Of a stretch of DNA of 64,000 bases, positions 12,260 to 24,284 are shown piece by piece. Within the stretch, counting starts at the first letter, position 1; the number at the start of each line of letters is the position of its first letter. The DNA lies in contig NW_018343973.1 in assembly GCF_002099425.1 (NCBI RefSeq), forward strand, positions 8,802,501 to 8,866,500, in the 5' to 3' direction. The notes below the pieces were generated by a model. It searched no databases, was not told the origin of the DNA, and saw only the letters and a list, made by a program, of their open reading frames with translations. This DNA comes from Phascolarctos cinereus. Its lineage: Eukaryota; Chordata; Mammalia; Diprotodontia; Phascolarctidae. The position numbers and the translations under genes were made by a program.

Positions 12260-13312
12260 TATATATTTGAAAGTCAAATTTTCTATTCAGCTCTGGTCTT
12301 TTCATCAGGAATGCTTGAAAGTCCTCTATTTCACTGAATGACCATTTTTCCCCCTGAGGAATTATACTTAGTTTTGCTTGGTAGGTGATTCTTGGTTGTA
12401 ATCCTATCTCCTTTCCCCTCCAGAATATTATATTACATTCCCTGAGGTCCTTTAATGTAGAAGCTACTAAATCTCATGTTATCCTGATTGTGTTTCCACA
12501 GTACTTGAATTGTTTTCTTCTGGCAACTTGTAATATTTTCTCCTTGACCTGGGAACTCTGGAATTTGGTTTTAATAGTCCTACGATTTTTCCTTTAGGGT
12601 CCTCTTTCAGGAGGAGATCTGCAGATTCTTTTAATTTCTATTTTGCCCCCTGCTTCTAATATATCAGGACAATTTTCCTTGATAATTTCTTGAAAGATGA
12701 TGTCTAGGCTCTTTTTTTGATCATGGCTTTCAGATAGTCCAATAATTTTTAAATTCTCTCTCCTGGATCTATTTTCCAGGTCAGTTGTAATTTCACATTG
12801 TTTTCTAATTTTTCATTCTTTGGGATTTGTTTTACAGTGTCTTGATTTCTCATGAAGTCACTAGCTTCCAATTGCTCTATTCTAATTTTTAAGGAAGTAT
12901 TTTCTTCAGTAATCTTTTGGACTTCCTTTTCCATTTGGCCAATTTTTCTTTTTAGGGCATTTTTCTCCTCATTGGCTTTTTGGACCTCTTTTGCCATTTG
13001 GGTTAGGCTATTTTTTAAGGTGTTATTTTCTTCAGTATTTTTTTGGGTCTCCTTTAGCAAGCTGTTGACTTGTTTTTCATGATTTTCTTGCATCACTCTC
13101 ATTTCTCTTCCCAGTTTTTCCTCTACTTCCCTTACTTGCTTCTCCTAATCCCTTTTGAGCTCTTCCAAGGCCTGGGACTGATTCATATTTTTCTTGAAGG
13201 CTTAGGATGTAGGAGCTTTGACTTTGTTGTCTTCTTCTGGTTGTATATTTTGATCTTCTTTTTCACCAAAGTAAGATAATATAGTCTGACTCTTTTTGCA
13301 CTGCTTGCTCAT
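12260..13312 (-). pseudogene. HAL1 ORF1 remnant, copy A
   Basis: L1-type ORF1 RNA-binding protein, on the minus strand. The start codon at 13312-13310 matches the MSKQCKKSQTI start of the plus-strand copy C at 33977. The longest clean part is 13102-12749 (117 residues): a coiled coil made of three tandem 21-residue units (about 13042-12854), then the IEQLEASDFMRNQ linker. RRM and C-terminal domain sequence follows downstream in other frames (a PERDPK-like block, an AARKKQF-like block, the RPELN end near 12285). The frame is interrupted near the N-terminus and after the linker, so it is not functional. Confidence 0.85.
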
Positions 13313-14164
13313 GATCCTGGCCAATTACTTGAGTTTTAAACTCTTTGTTAAGGTACAAATCTGCTTCCAAGGTGGAGAATGTACTGTCCAAAGCTTAGGG
13401 AGTTTGTACAGCCATTTTCAGAGATACTTGTAGGGACCTGTAAATTTTCAGTTCTTCCAAGATGGTATGATAAAGGGTGAGGTGTTTACTTCTTTCCTTG
13501 CCTGTGACCCCAAGTACTCCTTTCCATCCTGTAACTGTGAGGAGGGGTTTCTCTCCACAGCCACTATGAGCTCCACCATGCCAGCACTCCTCCTCACCCC
13601 TGCACGGCCACCCAGAACTGTGACCCAGATCCAAACACGGGCAAAGCAAGAGATTCCTGCCTCAGCACTGGCAAAGAGATCCCTGCAATCCATCTCTGAT
13701 CAGCCACTGGATTCCCCCTCAGTCTATGGGCCAGAAGTTAGGGAAGCAGCTGCCCCCCCTCCAGGGCCATGCTCTTGGGGAATGGAACTGAGACCACACC
13801 TTCCTCTCTCAGTACCCCAGAAACAGACTTTTCCCACTGACCTTGTAAGTTGTCTTTTGCATTCGTGAATTGAGGAGTCTGGAAACCTCCACAGCTGCCC
13901 ACGATTCAGTCCTCTGAGGCCTGCTCCAGGTTCACTGCAGCCTGCATGCTCATGCTGTGCTGCACTGCACTCCCAGCCTGGTGATATATACCTTTCTGAT
14001 CAACCATCCAGGTTGTCTTGGCCTGGAAATTTGTTTCACTCTGTCTTTTTGTGGGTTCTGATGCTTCAGAATTTGTTTAGAGCCATTTTTACTGAGTATT
14101 TGGAAGGGTTTGGGGGAGAGCTCAAGCAAGTCACTGCTTTCACTCTGCCATCTTGGCTCCACTC
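13313..14164 (-). promoter_or_regulatory. HAL1 5' UTR (probable internal promoter region), copy A
   Basis: This ~0.85-kb region is clearly more GC-rich than its surroundings and lies between the element's 5' end and ORF1. L1-type elements carry their promoter here. The small frames within it (13395-13868, both strands) are recurrent in copies B and C at matching places but show no conserved protein signature. No promoter activity can be seen from sequence alone. Confidence 0.45.
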
Positions 14165-14784
14165 AATATTTTTCTATATGTGGGGAAATTTTAATCTTTA
14201 AATACAAGACTGAAGAGAGGCATAAAATGGTAAACAGGAAAGAAAAAGAAACACGTTATTCAATATGGTTAAATTGTTTATACCCCTACACATGAAGATG
14301 ATACTTATAGCTCTTGAAAACCATATCTTTATTAGGACAATAAAAGGGGTATATATAGAGAAAGAGGGTGTGGGTATGAGTTGATTTTGATGTGATGTTA
14401 TAGAAAAATTAAAGAGTAAAAATGATTGTACTGGGAGAAGAGGAAAGGGGGAGGCAGACTAGGGTAAACTACATTTACATGAAGGGGTGCAAAAGAACTA
14501 TTGCAGTATAGGGAATGAAGGCAAAGGGGTGAACATTGTTTGAACCTTACTATCATCTGATTTGGCTGAAAGATGGAATTACATAAACAATGAATTAGAT
14601 ATAGAAATTTATCTTACCCTATAGGGAATTAGGTAGGGAAAGGGGAAAGAAAAGGAAATGTGAGTGGAGGTGGAGGGCAGATTGATGGTGGCAGTGGTCA
14701 GAAGCAAAACACTGTTGAGGAGGAATAAACTGAAAGGAAAGGAAAAAGTGTAAATGGGGAAAATAGGATGGGGTTAAATACAGA

Positions 14785-17700
14785 GATAGTAATCACAACT
14801 ATGAATGTGAATGGAATGAAATCTCCCACAAAATGAAAGTGGATGGGAGAGTGAATCAAAAATCCAGAATCCTACAATATGTTTTTTACAATAAACACAT
14901 TTGAAGCAGAGAAACACACAGAGTTAAACTAAGGGGATGTATCAGAATCTATTATGCTGCAACTGCAGAAAAAAAATAGCAAACCTGATGTCAGACACGG
15001 CAAAAGTAAAAATAGATCTAATTAAAAGAGAAAAAGAAGGAAACTACATCTTGCTAAAAGGCACCATAGACAAGAAAGTAATAAATAATAGTAAACACAT
15101 ATGCACCAAGTGGTATTTCCTCCAGATTCTTAGAGAAGTTAAATGAGTTACAGGAAAAAAAAATAGCATAAAAACCACACTAGTGGGGGACCTCAAAGTC
15201 TCCTCTTAAAACTAGATAAATATAACCACAAAATAAACAAGAAAGAAGCTAAGGAGGTGAATAGGGTTTTAGAAAGTTAGATATGATAAAACTGGAGAAA
15301 ATTGAAAGGGGATATAAAGGAATACACCTTTTTCTCAGCAATAGATGACATCTACTAACCCCCCCCCCCATTTTAGGGCATAAAAACCCGTTACAATCAA
15401 ATGCAGAAAGGCAGAAATATTAAATACATGTTTTCCAGATCATGATGTAATGAAAATTAAATGCAATAAATGATTATGGAAAGATAGACTAAAAATTTAT
15501 TGGAAACTAGTAATCTAATACTAAAGAACGAGTGAGTCAAGTAACAAATCATAGAAACAATCAATGATTTCATCAAAGGGAATGACAATAATAAGACAAT
15601 ATACCAAAATTTATGGGATGCAGCCAAATGAGTAAGAAAGAAAAAAACCAAATTACCAACATTAAAAAAGAAAATGGTGAATTCACCACCAATGAAGAGG
15701 AAATTAAAACAATAACTAGGAGCTGTTATGCCCAACCGCATACCAATAAATCTAACAATCTAAGTAAAATGAATGAATTGCCCAGATTAACAGAAGAGGA
15801 AATAAAACATTTAATCTCATTTTGTAAAAAAGAAATTGAACAAGCCATAAATGAACTCCTTAAGAAAAAAAGCTTTAGGTCCAGATGGAATTACAAGTGA
15901 ATTCTACCAAATATTTCAAGAACAATTAATTGCATTACTATATAAACAACTTGGAAAAATAGGTGAAGGAGCCCTACCAAATTGTTTTTATGACACAAAT
16001 ATTGTGCTAATACCTAAACCAGGGAAAACCAAAGCAGAGAAAAAAAAAAAAACAATAGACCAATTTCTCTAATGAATATTGATGCAAAAATTTTAAATAA
16101 AATATTAACAAACTGATTGCAACAATTTATCTCAAGTATAATACACTATGACTACATTGTATTTATTCCAGAAATGCAGGGCTGGTTCAATATTAGGAAA
16201 ACTATTAGCATAATTGACCATATCAACAACAAAACTACCAGAAATCGTATGATTATCTCAATAGATGCAGAAAATATTCGACAAAATACAACACCTATTC
16301 CTCTTTTAAAAAAACAAAACTAGAAAGCATAGGAATAGATGGTGTTTTCCTTAAAATGATAAGTAGCATTTATCTAAGACCACCAGCAAGCATTATATGT
16401 AATGAGGATAAGCTAGAAGCACTACAATAAGATAGGGGGTGAAATAAAGGTGTACATTATCACCACTGTTATTAAATATTGTACTAGAAAGGTTAGGTTT
16501 AGCAATAAGAGAAGAAAAAGAAATTGAAGGAATTAGAATAGGCAAAGAAGAAACAAAGCTATCAGTTTTTGCAGACGATATGATGGTATACTTAGAAAAC
16601 CTTCAGTAATCAACTAAAAAAAACTAGAAATAATTAACAATTTTAGCAAAATCACAGGATATAAAGTAAACCCAGATAAATCATTGACATTTTCATATAT
16701 TACCAGCAAACCCCAGCAGCAAGAGAGAGAGAAAGAGAAATTTTATTTAAAATATTTGTAGACAATATAAAATATTTGGGAGTCTACCTGACAAGACAAA
16801 CTGGGAAACTATATGAACACAGTTACAAAACACTTTTTGCACAAATGAAGTCAGATCTAAACAATTGGTAAAATAGAAATTGATCATGGGTAAGCTGAGC
16901 CAATATAATGAAATTAAAATTCTACCTAAATTAATTTACTTATTCAGTGCCATACCAATCAAACTACTAAAAATATTTTCTAAATCTGGAAAAAATAACA
17001 ACAAAATTCATCTGGAAGAACAAAAGTTCGAGAATTTGTCGAAGGGATTAATGAAAAAAAAAATACAAAGGAAGGTGGCCTAGCTTTACCAGATCTAAAA
17101 ATATGTTATAAAACAGCAATCCTAAAAACTATTTGATATTGAAAAATAAATTGAATAACAGATCCGTTGAATAGATTAAGTACATAAGACACATTAGTCT
17201 ATGACTATGGTAATCTACCCTTTGATAAAACCAAAGACTCCAGCTTCTGGGTTAAGATCTCACTATTTGACAAAAACTGCTGGGAAAACAGGAGAACAGT
17301 ATAGCAGAAACTTGACACAGACCAACATCTCACTCCATATACCAACATAAGATGAAGATGTGTGCATGATTTAGACATGAAGCAGTTACACCATAAGCAA
17401 ATTAGGAGAGCAAGGAATAGTTTGCCTGTCAGATTTATGGAGAAGGGAAGTATTTATGACTAAGCAAGAGATATAGAACATTATGAAATGTGAAATGGAT
17501 AATTTTGACTACATTAAATTAAATTTCTGCACAAACAAAACCAATGCAACAAAGATTAGAAGGAAAACAGAAAGATGGGAAACAATTTTTACAGGCAGTT
17601 TTTCTGAAATAGGCCTCATTTCTCAAATATATTGAGAACTGAGTCAAATTTATCAGAATATAAGTCATTCCTCAATTGATAAATGGTCAAAGGATATGAA

Positions 17701-18110
17701 CAGATATTTTCAGATGAAGTAATCAAAGCTTTCTATAGGCATATAAAAATGCTCTAACTCACTATACATTAGATAAATGCAAATTAAAACAATTCTGAGT
17801 TGCTACCTCATGCCCATTTGATTGGCTAATATGACAGCAAAGGAAAATGATAAATGTTGGAGATGTGGGAAAACTGGGACACTAATGCATTGTTGCCGGA
17901 GTTGTGAACTGATCCAACCATTCTGGAGAATAATTAGGAACTATGCCAAGAGAACTATAAAATTATTCGTATTCTTTGATCTAGCAATACCACTTCTAGG
18001 TCTGTATCCCGAAGAGATCGTAAAAATGGGAAAAGGATCCACATGTACAAAAATAGTTATAGCAACTCTTTTTGTGATGGCAAAAAAAAATGGAAATTGA
18101 GGGGATGTCC
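14785..18110 (+). pseudogene. L1 ORF2 remnant (endonuclease, reverse transcriptase, C-terminal region)
   Basis: ORF2 protein nicks the target and copies the RNA. Recognisable parts in order: endonuclease start ITTMNVNGMKS (about 14790); LPRLTEEEIKHL (about 15777); reverse transcriptase [17 protein letters not shown] (about 15870) and [11 protein letters not shown] (about 16009); [18 protein letters not shown] (about 16174); the [11 protein letters not shown] active-site block with the two Asp residues (about 16568); and the cysteine-rich CWRCGKTGTLMHCC region (about 17855). About 250 bp around 15610-15660 (between the DAAK and KEKNQI blocks) is deleted. Many frameshifts and stops are present. 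Confidence 0.9.
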
Positions 18111-18692
18111 ATTAATTGGAGAGTGGATGAATTAGTTGTGGTATATGAATGTAATGGAATACTATTGTGCTATAAGAAATAATAAGCACACAGATTTAAG
18201 AAAAACCTGGAAAGACTTGCATCCACTGATACTGAGTGAAGTGACTAGAACCAGGAGAACATTATACACAGTAACAACAACATTGTGTGATGATTAACTA
18301 TGGTAGACTTAGATCTTCCCAGCAATATAATCATCCGAGACAATTCCAAAAGACTCATGATAGAAAATGCAAACCCACATCAAGAGGAAGAATTGTGGTC
18401 TAAAATCAGATCAAAGCATACTATTTTCACTTTTTTCTTGTTTTTTTATTTCCTGTGTTTTTCCCTTTTGTTCTGATTCTTTTTTGCAGTATGACTGATG
18501 GGGAAATGTGTGTAATATGATTGTACTTGCATAATCTATATCAGATTGTTTGCCTTCTTTGGAAGGAGTTTTGGGAGGGAGTGAGGGAAAAAAATTGGAA
18601 CTCAAAGTCTTATAAAAGTGAATGTTGAAAATCATCTTGAGATGTAATTGGAAAAAAATAAAACACTGTTGAGGTGAAAAAAATAACTAATG

Positions 18693-19595
18693 TTCTTTAG
18701 ATGAAGTACTCCATTGACTTCTCATTTCATGGAAGTGATTCTAGCTTCCTAAAAGTTAATACAATAGATTATGAACTTTGAGAGTGTATTCTACTCTGGA
18801 AAATCTTCATTTGTAGTCCTGGCAACACACTATTGTGTGGTAACTAAGCATCAATCTTAGTATAAAAAAGCTGAACAATGAAATAGGAAAACAGGAAATG
18901 TCATTATATCTCATGCAACCCCTTCCATGTCTGTAGTTATAGTGGCTCTGTGTGTGTTGTTTGTGTTGTGGCTGGGTGGAGGCTGGGTGGCAAGACAAGT
19001 TTTAGAAGAGCTTTAACATGAGTTATTAGTATTTGTATTCTAAACCTGAGATCACCAAAATATCAGTAAGACAAATAACCACTGAAGGAAATTAATTATA
19101 GCAAAATTAATACTCTCAGCATAAATTAAAAAAAAGAAAATAAAAGGAAGTTATAGGGAAAGATCACTCTCAGTCTTCTGCTAAAGAGGCAAATATAGGA
19201 ACTGGTGAAATTCAAATACAATTAGCTGTAGGGCTACAGCTTTGTCTTCTAGATTAAGAATTAAATAGAGAGTGGATAGATTATATGCTAGGAAATTGGC
19301 TAGTGATATAGATGAAGAAATGACATTGATGAAAAAAAGAAAGCAGTGATATTGAAAAATGAATAGCATAGCTTTATTTGAATTGAAAGGTAAAAATGTT
19401 TTTATCATAAACAGTGACCAAGACTACTGATTCTTAAAACTTAACTTTGCAACACCAAAAGGCATTTTAATACCTCCAATAATAATAATTGAAGTATGCT
19501 TTTTTATTTTTTAAGTGCTGTGCTTTTGCAAGTTATGTTCAGTGAGAGTAATCCTTTAAAAGCCAGTTAATCAACCCAGTAGAGGTCTTGGTTTT
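18693..19595. other. No gene seen
   Basis: AT-rich flank after the L1. No repeats or coding homology are recognised. Confidence 0.5.
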
Positions 19596-19918
19596 GAAGT
19601 CTGTAGGATGAGGAATGTTTAGTCTGGGCACTCTCCCAAAGAAGATATTATATGAAGAAGTCACCAATGGTAAATGGTGCCGGTGGGGGCAAAGGGAACA
19701 AATAACCGAGAAATAGTGGTAAAGTCCAGACAATGAAAGGGGCTTCATGGTTTCTTTCCTCAAATAGAATTTTTGGTAAGATTTCACCAAAAGGAAAAGT
19801 GAGAAGGAAGAAGAAACTCATGCATGATGGTGAAGTCCAAAGGATGAAGGATGGCTGCACAAACCTTTCCCCAAAATGAAGTTTCAGTCACCAACTGGAG
19901 AAGAGTAGAGGATGAAGA
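19596..19918 (+). repeat. Degenerate tandem repeat, about three units of ~85-125 bp
   Basis: Three blocks begin at about 19596, 19721 and 19832. They share GAAGTC-N-GGATGA-like starts, a CTTTCC/TTTCCTCAAA core followed by AGAA/GAAGTTT, and a CACCAA-GG end. The units are diverged and differ in length (about 125, 111 and 87 bp). The array ends where the (GA)n tract begins. Confidence 0.5.
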
Positions 19919-19943
19919 GAAGGAAGAGAGAGAGAGAAAGAGT

Positions 19944-20018
<75 letters not shown>
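19919..20018. repeat. (GA)n microsatellite
   Basis: About 100 bp of GA dinucleotides with a few AAA interruptions. Open frames on both strands here are simple-repeat artefacts. Confidence 0.95.
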
Positions 20019-20019
<1 letters not shown>

Positions 20020-20064
20020 TAATGTCGTACAACAAAATTCAAACTCTGAAATCTGGAACTTTTT

Positions 20065-20480
20065 TTTGTCTCCATCATCTACCATGCTTCTGGTACATAA
20101 TAGGTACTTAATCAATGCATGCTGAATTAATTAAATCAAAAAAAATGGTCCTAGATACAAAGCCTTTCCTGATCCCCTAAATTTCTAGTGACCCACCTAT
20201 CAAACTACCTTATACTTAACAACTTTGCATATATTTTATTTATTCACTTTCTATTTATGATATATATATATATATATATGTGTGTGTGTATGTGTGTGTG
20301 TGTATGTATGCATATATATGCACTCACACATACATACACATATATCACCCTTGTTATTTCAACATTGAAATATAAACTCATTGCAACAATAATTTTTCCC
20401 CTTTTTTTGTATTTGTATGTCCAATGCTCAGCACTGTGCTTAGCAAATAGGAGATACTTATTAACACTTGTTCATTCATA
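20065..20480 (+). mobile_element. L2 3' end(s) with embedded (TA)n(TG)n
   Basis: 20065-20130 carries the L2-like end GGTACATAATAGGTACTTAA. From 20158 another L2-like segment runs CCTTTCCTGATCCCCTAAAT ... AATGCTCAGCACTGTGCTTA ... ACTTATTAACAC, interrupted by a TA/TG microsatellite at 20261-20345. Confidence 0.65.
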
Positions 20481-21169
20481 TAATTGTGATTGCAATTTGT
20501 ATAATTTTAGCTGATCAATCACAGGTGCAATGACTTGTACCTGTCCTATTGCATTCACCAATGACCATTAATTCTAAATTATATACAGATGAACCCACCA
20601 TTTCAATATTAGTTCCTTCCCTTTTCATAATCACATGGTTTTCTATGACTTATTTGAATTTCAAATATTAAAATATTTTCATACATTTACAAAATATCAC
20701 TTGCCAAAGAAATACCTTTTTATATCATATAAAAGAGAAGAGAAAATGTTGTTGATGGCAAATATTCTGTCCCCCAAACAGTGTATTGTGGAAAACAGAT
20801 CTCAGTGGAATGCTATTCACCTTCAACACTGTGCCAATTTCTTGTGGGATTGAAATCCTATCTAGCTGAACTTTCAACTGCTTTACTGTAATGGGATATT
20901 AACAGGGAGAGTGTACACAGTGTAGAGAAAGATCACTAGCCCTGATCAGGATGTGATCTAGAGAAGTTACTTACCAAGGAAAATCACAGCATCTAAATGT
21001 AGCATTCTATATAGTTATAAGTTCTGGGGCAACAACTGATACATGTTATGCTTGACAATCTATAAATCACTTTGCCTACAATACCTTACTTGATCCCCTC
21101 ATTTGACCTAAGCAGTGTGTAAAATAAGATTATCTTCATTTTCATCCAGAGAAATTAAATGAAAAATCA
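20481..21169. other. No gene seen
   Basis: Unassigned AT-rich sequence. The 72-residue frame at 20635-20853 has no recognisable homology. Confidence 0.5.
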
Positions 21170-21350
21170 CTGAATCATATATCTAAAGCTGATAGATCCC
21201 TTTCATCATTTAGTTCAATCAGTTTATTTTGTAAATGAGGAAACTGAGGTCCAGAGAGGCTTAACTAAGTTCACTGTTATTAACATGGAGAACCAGGAGA
21301 TGAATTCAGGTCATGAAGCCATAAATCCTTTTATTTCTCCACTACTGCAC
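21170..21350 (-). mobile_element. MIR/MIR3-like SINE
   Basis: GATCCCTTTCATCATTTAGT, TTGTAAATGAGGAAACTGAG and GTCCAGAGAGGCTTAACTAA are in the order expected of this old marsupial SINE on the minus strand. Confidence 0.7.
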
Positions 21351-22589
21351 AATAGTGCACAGATTCCTTGCAGGTAAGAAGCATTTAATGTTTATTGATG
21401 TTGATTTTATTAAATTCATTTGCATCAGCTTGAATTATAGGTGAACCCTTATGAAATATAGAAAACCTGCCAGATTGAAATAAGTACTTCAGGTTCCCTA
21501 TCTGAGTTTCAAATAAGTCTAACAGGAAGATGAACAAAATGGAAAATAAATAATGCAACAAATCATTTGATAAACTAGAGCAAAAGGATTTGTGACATCT
21601 TCTAAATGAGAGTGCTAAAGAATATATTTTTCTCAGCACACATGAAAATTCTGTAAAAACATCATGTATTATGACTTTGTGATATTATAAACATATTAAA
21701 ATACAGATACCATTGACATGTCATTTGTAGATCATGGTACAATAAAAAACAATGATCAGTTCAGGGCACACAAACAAAAGACAGAGACTACTAAATAGAG
21801 AGTTAACAGTGAAAGCCTTAACAAGAACCTGCACCATTTCTAGGCCTGTTCTCTCAATACCGGCATAGCATATGAAGAATTCATATAAACAGAGGAAGAT
21901 CTTTATGAACTATTAATTTTTGTTCTTTTAAATATTTTTTGTTTCCGGATTATTCTATTCTGGTTACGTTCATTTTTAAATCAAAATCCACATTTTTTGG
22001 CAAATTTTTAAAGATATAATTTCATATCTGGTAGTTTTGTGCCCCCCTGCACTTATATTGTTCTCATTATTTCTCTTCATATTCTCTAACCATTATTTCT
22101 CCAATTTTGAATGTATTATTTCACCTAGCTTTATTAACACCTCGGTAATTTATTTTACACATATAGTGGTGAATCTATTAATTAAATTAGGTACTTTTGA
22201 CAATTTTATTTTATTGGTCCAGTCTAACTATGATGAGTGAATTTTTCTCCATGTATATACTTCTTTTATCTGACTATGAAGCGTCTTGGTTATTTCAACT
22301 TCTTTTGTTACGTTATTTCTTTTTCCCCTGTGGATTCCCATGTTTTATTCATTTTCATGTGTTGCTAATACTTCTGGGTAAGTTTCCTGTGAAATTTAAT
22401 GGAATATGAATTTCAAGTTTTCTTTTTTTTTTTTGCCAGAAGAATACAGCAAAAATTTGATTTTTATCCCTGTCTTAAACCTCTCTGGAAGGAAGTCACC
22501 TGAAATTTCATCATCATGCAGATTGACTCAGGTATTGCTGCTCAACACCTTTATAACACACTTATCAGCCTCCCTGCTCTGATTAGAGA
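21351..22589. other. AT-rich unassigned stretch
   Basis: Contains T-runs near 22422-22433. No gene or repeat family is recognised. Confidence 0.45.
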
Positions 22590-22806
22590 TCTGATTGTTA
22601 TTATGGCCTTTCAATCTTGTCTTTTGTGACTCTATTTAAGCTTTCCTCAGCCAAAACTGGCTTGTCATTTCCTTCTCCAGATCATTTTACATATAAGGAA
22701 ACTGAGGCAAACATGAGTAGCCAGTAAATGTCTGAGGATAGATTCAAATTCTGTTCTTCCTGACTCCATGCTTGGCACTTTATCCACTGTGCGCTCTTTC
22801 TAACTG
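22590..22806 (-). mobile_element. MAR1-type SINE, degenerate
   Basis: CTTGTCTTTTGTGACTCTAT, TCATTTCCTTCTCCAGATCA, CATATAAGGAAACTGAGGCA and TCCTGACTCCATGCTTGGCA form a minus MAR1 with RTE-like tail first. Confidence 0.75.
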
Positions 22807-22964
22807 CCCCAGGGAGCTAGAGGGTAGAATGCTAAAATTCCCTTAAAGCCTTCCTTTACATAGAGCTTGGAACTTTCTAGCTAACTCCATTTTTTAATAG
22901 TACATTTGCTTGGTTACAACTTAAGGGAACATTATGCCCCCTGGTGCACTCTCCCTCTCCTTTC

Positions 22965-23115
22965 TGCTTCCTTTTATGTTTTGTCTTCCCCCATAAGACT
23001 ATAAGTTATGGGAACTGTTTCCCCCCCCTTATTTGTATGCCCAGTACTTAGCACACTGATTGTCATGTAGTAGTCATGTAGTTTAATAAGTTTTTATTAG
23101 ATTGAATTTAATTGA
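22965..23115 (+). mobile_element. L2 3' end
   Basis: CTATAAGTTATGGGAACTGT, GCCCAGTACTTAGCACACTG and a TTTAATAAGTTTTTATTAG-like terminus follow L2 3' end order. Confidence 0.7.
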
Positions 23116-23233
23116 ATCAAAAAGGTCACTAAAGTTGAGTCTATTTACAAATTAATCATGATACTTTTTCATGTTTTTCATGTTTTGGACTCTACCCTTG
23201 TGTTTACACATGATTTTCTTCATTCCTTAGGTT

Positions 23234-23449
23234 GTTTCCTGCTTTTGATTGTGAAGGAATCAACCTTTCTCTCATGCCATCTGTTGCCTGAGTTTCTGGC
23301 CCCTTACTATTTATCAAAAGCTCTCCTGAACAAGAACAGAGGCTTTGGGAGAGCTGTGTTAAGGGCAGAAGTGCCCAGAATAGTATGGCTTTCAAATGTC
23401 CTGGGAGCTGAGATTGTCCTAAGAGTCTTTGTATTCTAATGCAATTTCT
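23234..23449 (+). repeat. Unclassified ~215-bp repeat, copy 1
   Basis: Nearly nine in ten bases match 24633-24848 by eye, with a few one- to two-base indels. Both begin GTTTCCTGCTT and end TCTAATGCAATTTCT. I do not recognise the family. Neither copy keeps the other's reading frame, so it is unlikely to be coding. Confidence 0.8.
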
Positions 23450-23499
23450 TAAAATTGCCAGATCTGCCAGAGTTGCTGTTGGAGCTTCAGAAGCAAGGG

Positions 23500-23715
23500 G
23501 CAAGTGAGTTAGGATGCAGTGTGGTGTATTGGGTAAAGCAGTAGCTCCAGTCAGAGGGCCAAGGTTCAAATGCTACTTCTAATGCTTATTCCTCTTTGTG
23601 ACTTGTAGCAAATCAATTATCCTGCCTTGGACTCAATTTCTTCATTTGAAAATGAAGGGGTTTGGAAGAGATAGCCTCTGAGATCTCTTGCATCCCTGGG
23701 TTTATGTAAGGTCCT
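23500..23715 (+). mobile_element. MIR/MON1-type SINE
   Basis: TAAAGCAGTAGCTCCAGTCA, TGACTTGTAGCAAATCAATT, TTTCTTCATTTGAAAATGAA and GATAGCCTCTGAGATC are in plus MIR-class order. Confidence 0.7.
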
Positions 23716-24284
23716 ATGAGTTGGTCTTCTGTTATTATTTTTATTGTTAATAGCAACAATAATTACAAGTAACATAACATGTAACCTGTAATCCAAGCCT
23801 GGTACATTTGCAAAAAATTCTCCTCATAATTGGAGAAAATGATTACTTGATTCTCTACCTTCATGATGATTGGAACTGGTGAGAGCTTGGGAGAGGAGGG
23901 ATGATTCTTCTTACTTCTGACTTCAAGAGATAACATATACAGTTCCAAGCTCTCTTCAGGGAAAAGTCTCTGGAGGCAGAAAAAGACTGTGGGAAGAAGC
24001 AGCTACATAGAGGAGCCAGAAACTCATGTCTTTGATTTCCAGCTTGCCACACTAGAGACTTCTGAAAATTTCCTTGAATGAGATGAAAAACTTTCTCAGT
24101 TAACTTGAGATACGAAACTCCTCATAGGAGAACTCATTTATGGTATATATTGCCTGTTATATTCTAGTCATTATAACTTCTATGAATTCTGTTTGCCATT
24201 GTCTTGGATAAATAGGTTTATTTGCTAGTTATTGTGCTTGATATTATTACTACAACTTGTTTGATATTATTAATGCAGCTGTCA

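Larger units (their letters stand above)
11242..14164 (-). mobile_element. HAL1 (half-L1) element, near full length, copy A
   Basis: On the minus strand it has a GC-richer 5' UTR starting GGAGCCAAGATGGCAGAG (14160 downwards), ORF1 from about 13312, a spacer with a short TATC run near 12100, and a 3' UTR ending in an A-rich tail near 11270. There is no ORF2. The 11-bp AATATTTTTCT occurs at both edges (11231-11241 and 14165-14175), a clear target-site duplication. HAL1s are known ORF1-only relatives of L1 presumed to move with L1 ORF2 protein. Confidence 0.85.
10823..14190 (-). mobile_element. L1 3' fragment (minus), split by HAL1
   Basis: 10823-11241 and 14165-14190 together match the end of ORF2 plus the 3' UTR of an L1 on the minus strand: the tail TTTTTAGTTTTCAGCATTCA at 10852, CACTTCACTCAGTATCAGTT, and CCATTCCCCAACTGATGGGC. 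It sits in the outer plus-strand L1 and is divided by the HAL1 at 11242-14164. The piece after the HAL1 (TTTCTATATGTGG) continues the ORF2 end directly. Confidence 0.8.
10034..18684 (+). mobile_element. 5'-truncated L1 (ORF1 end, ORF2, 3' UTR), interrupted by a 3.4-kb nest
   Basis: This plus-strand L1 begins inside ORF1 at about 10034 and runs to about 10822. It resumes at about 14191 with the ORF1-ORF2 spacer, ORF2 and the 3' UTR, and ends in an A-rich tail near 18665. The 8-bp AACTAATG occurs just before it (10026-10033) and just after it (18685-18692), with further partial match, as expected of a target-site duplication. About 5.3 kb is L1; the rest is the minus-strand insertion at 10823-14190. 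The reading frames are broken many times, so it is long dead. Confidence 0.85.

Noticed and set aside
13395-13868. Open frames of 81-133 residues on both strands
   Set aside because: They lie in the HAL1 5' UTR, are matched by similar frames in copies B and C only because the DNA is homologous, and overlap each other on opposite strands.
19784-20115. Several frames rich in Ser-Leu or Arg-Glu
   Set aside because: Products of the (GA)n microsatellite in different frames and strands.
23204-23569. 121-residue minus frame and 93-residue plus frame
   Set aside because: Both overlap the unclassified 215-bp repeat. The second copy of that repeat does not keep either frame, so coding is unlikely.
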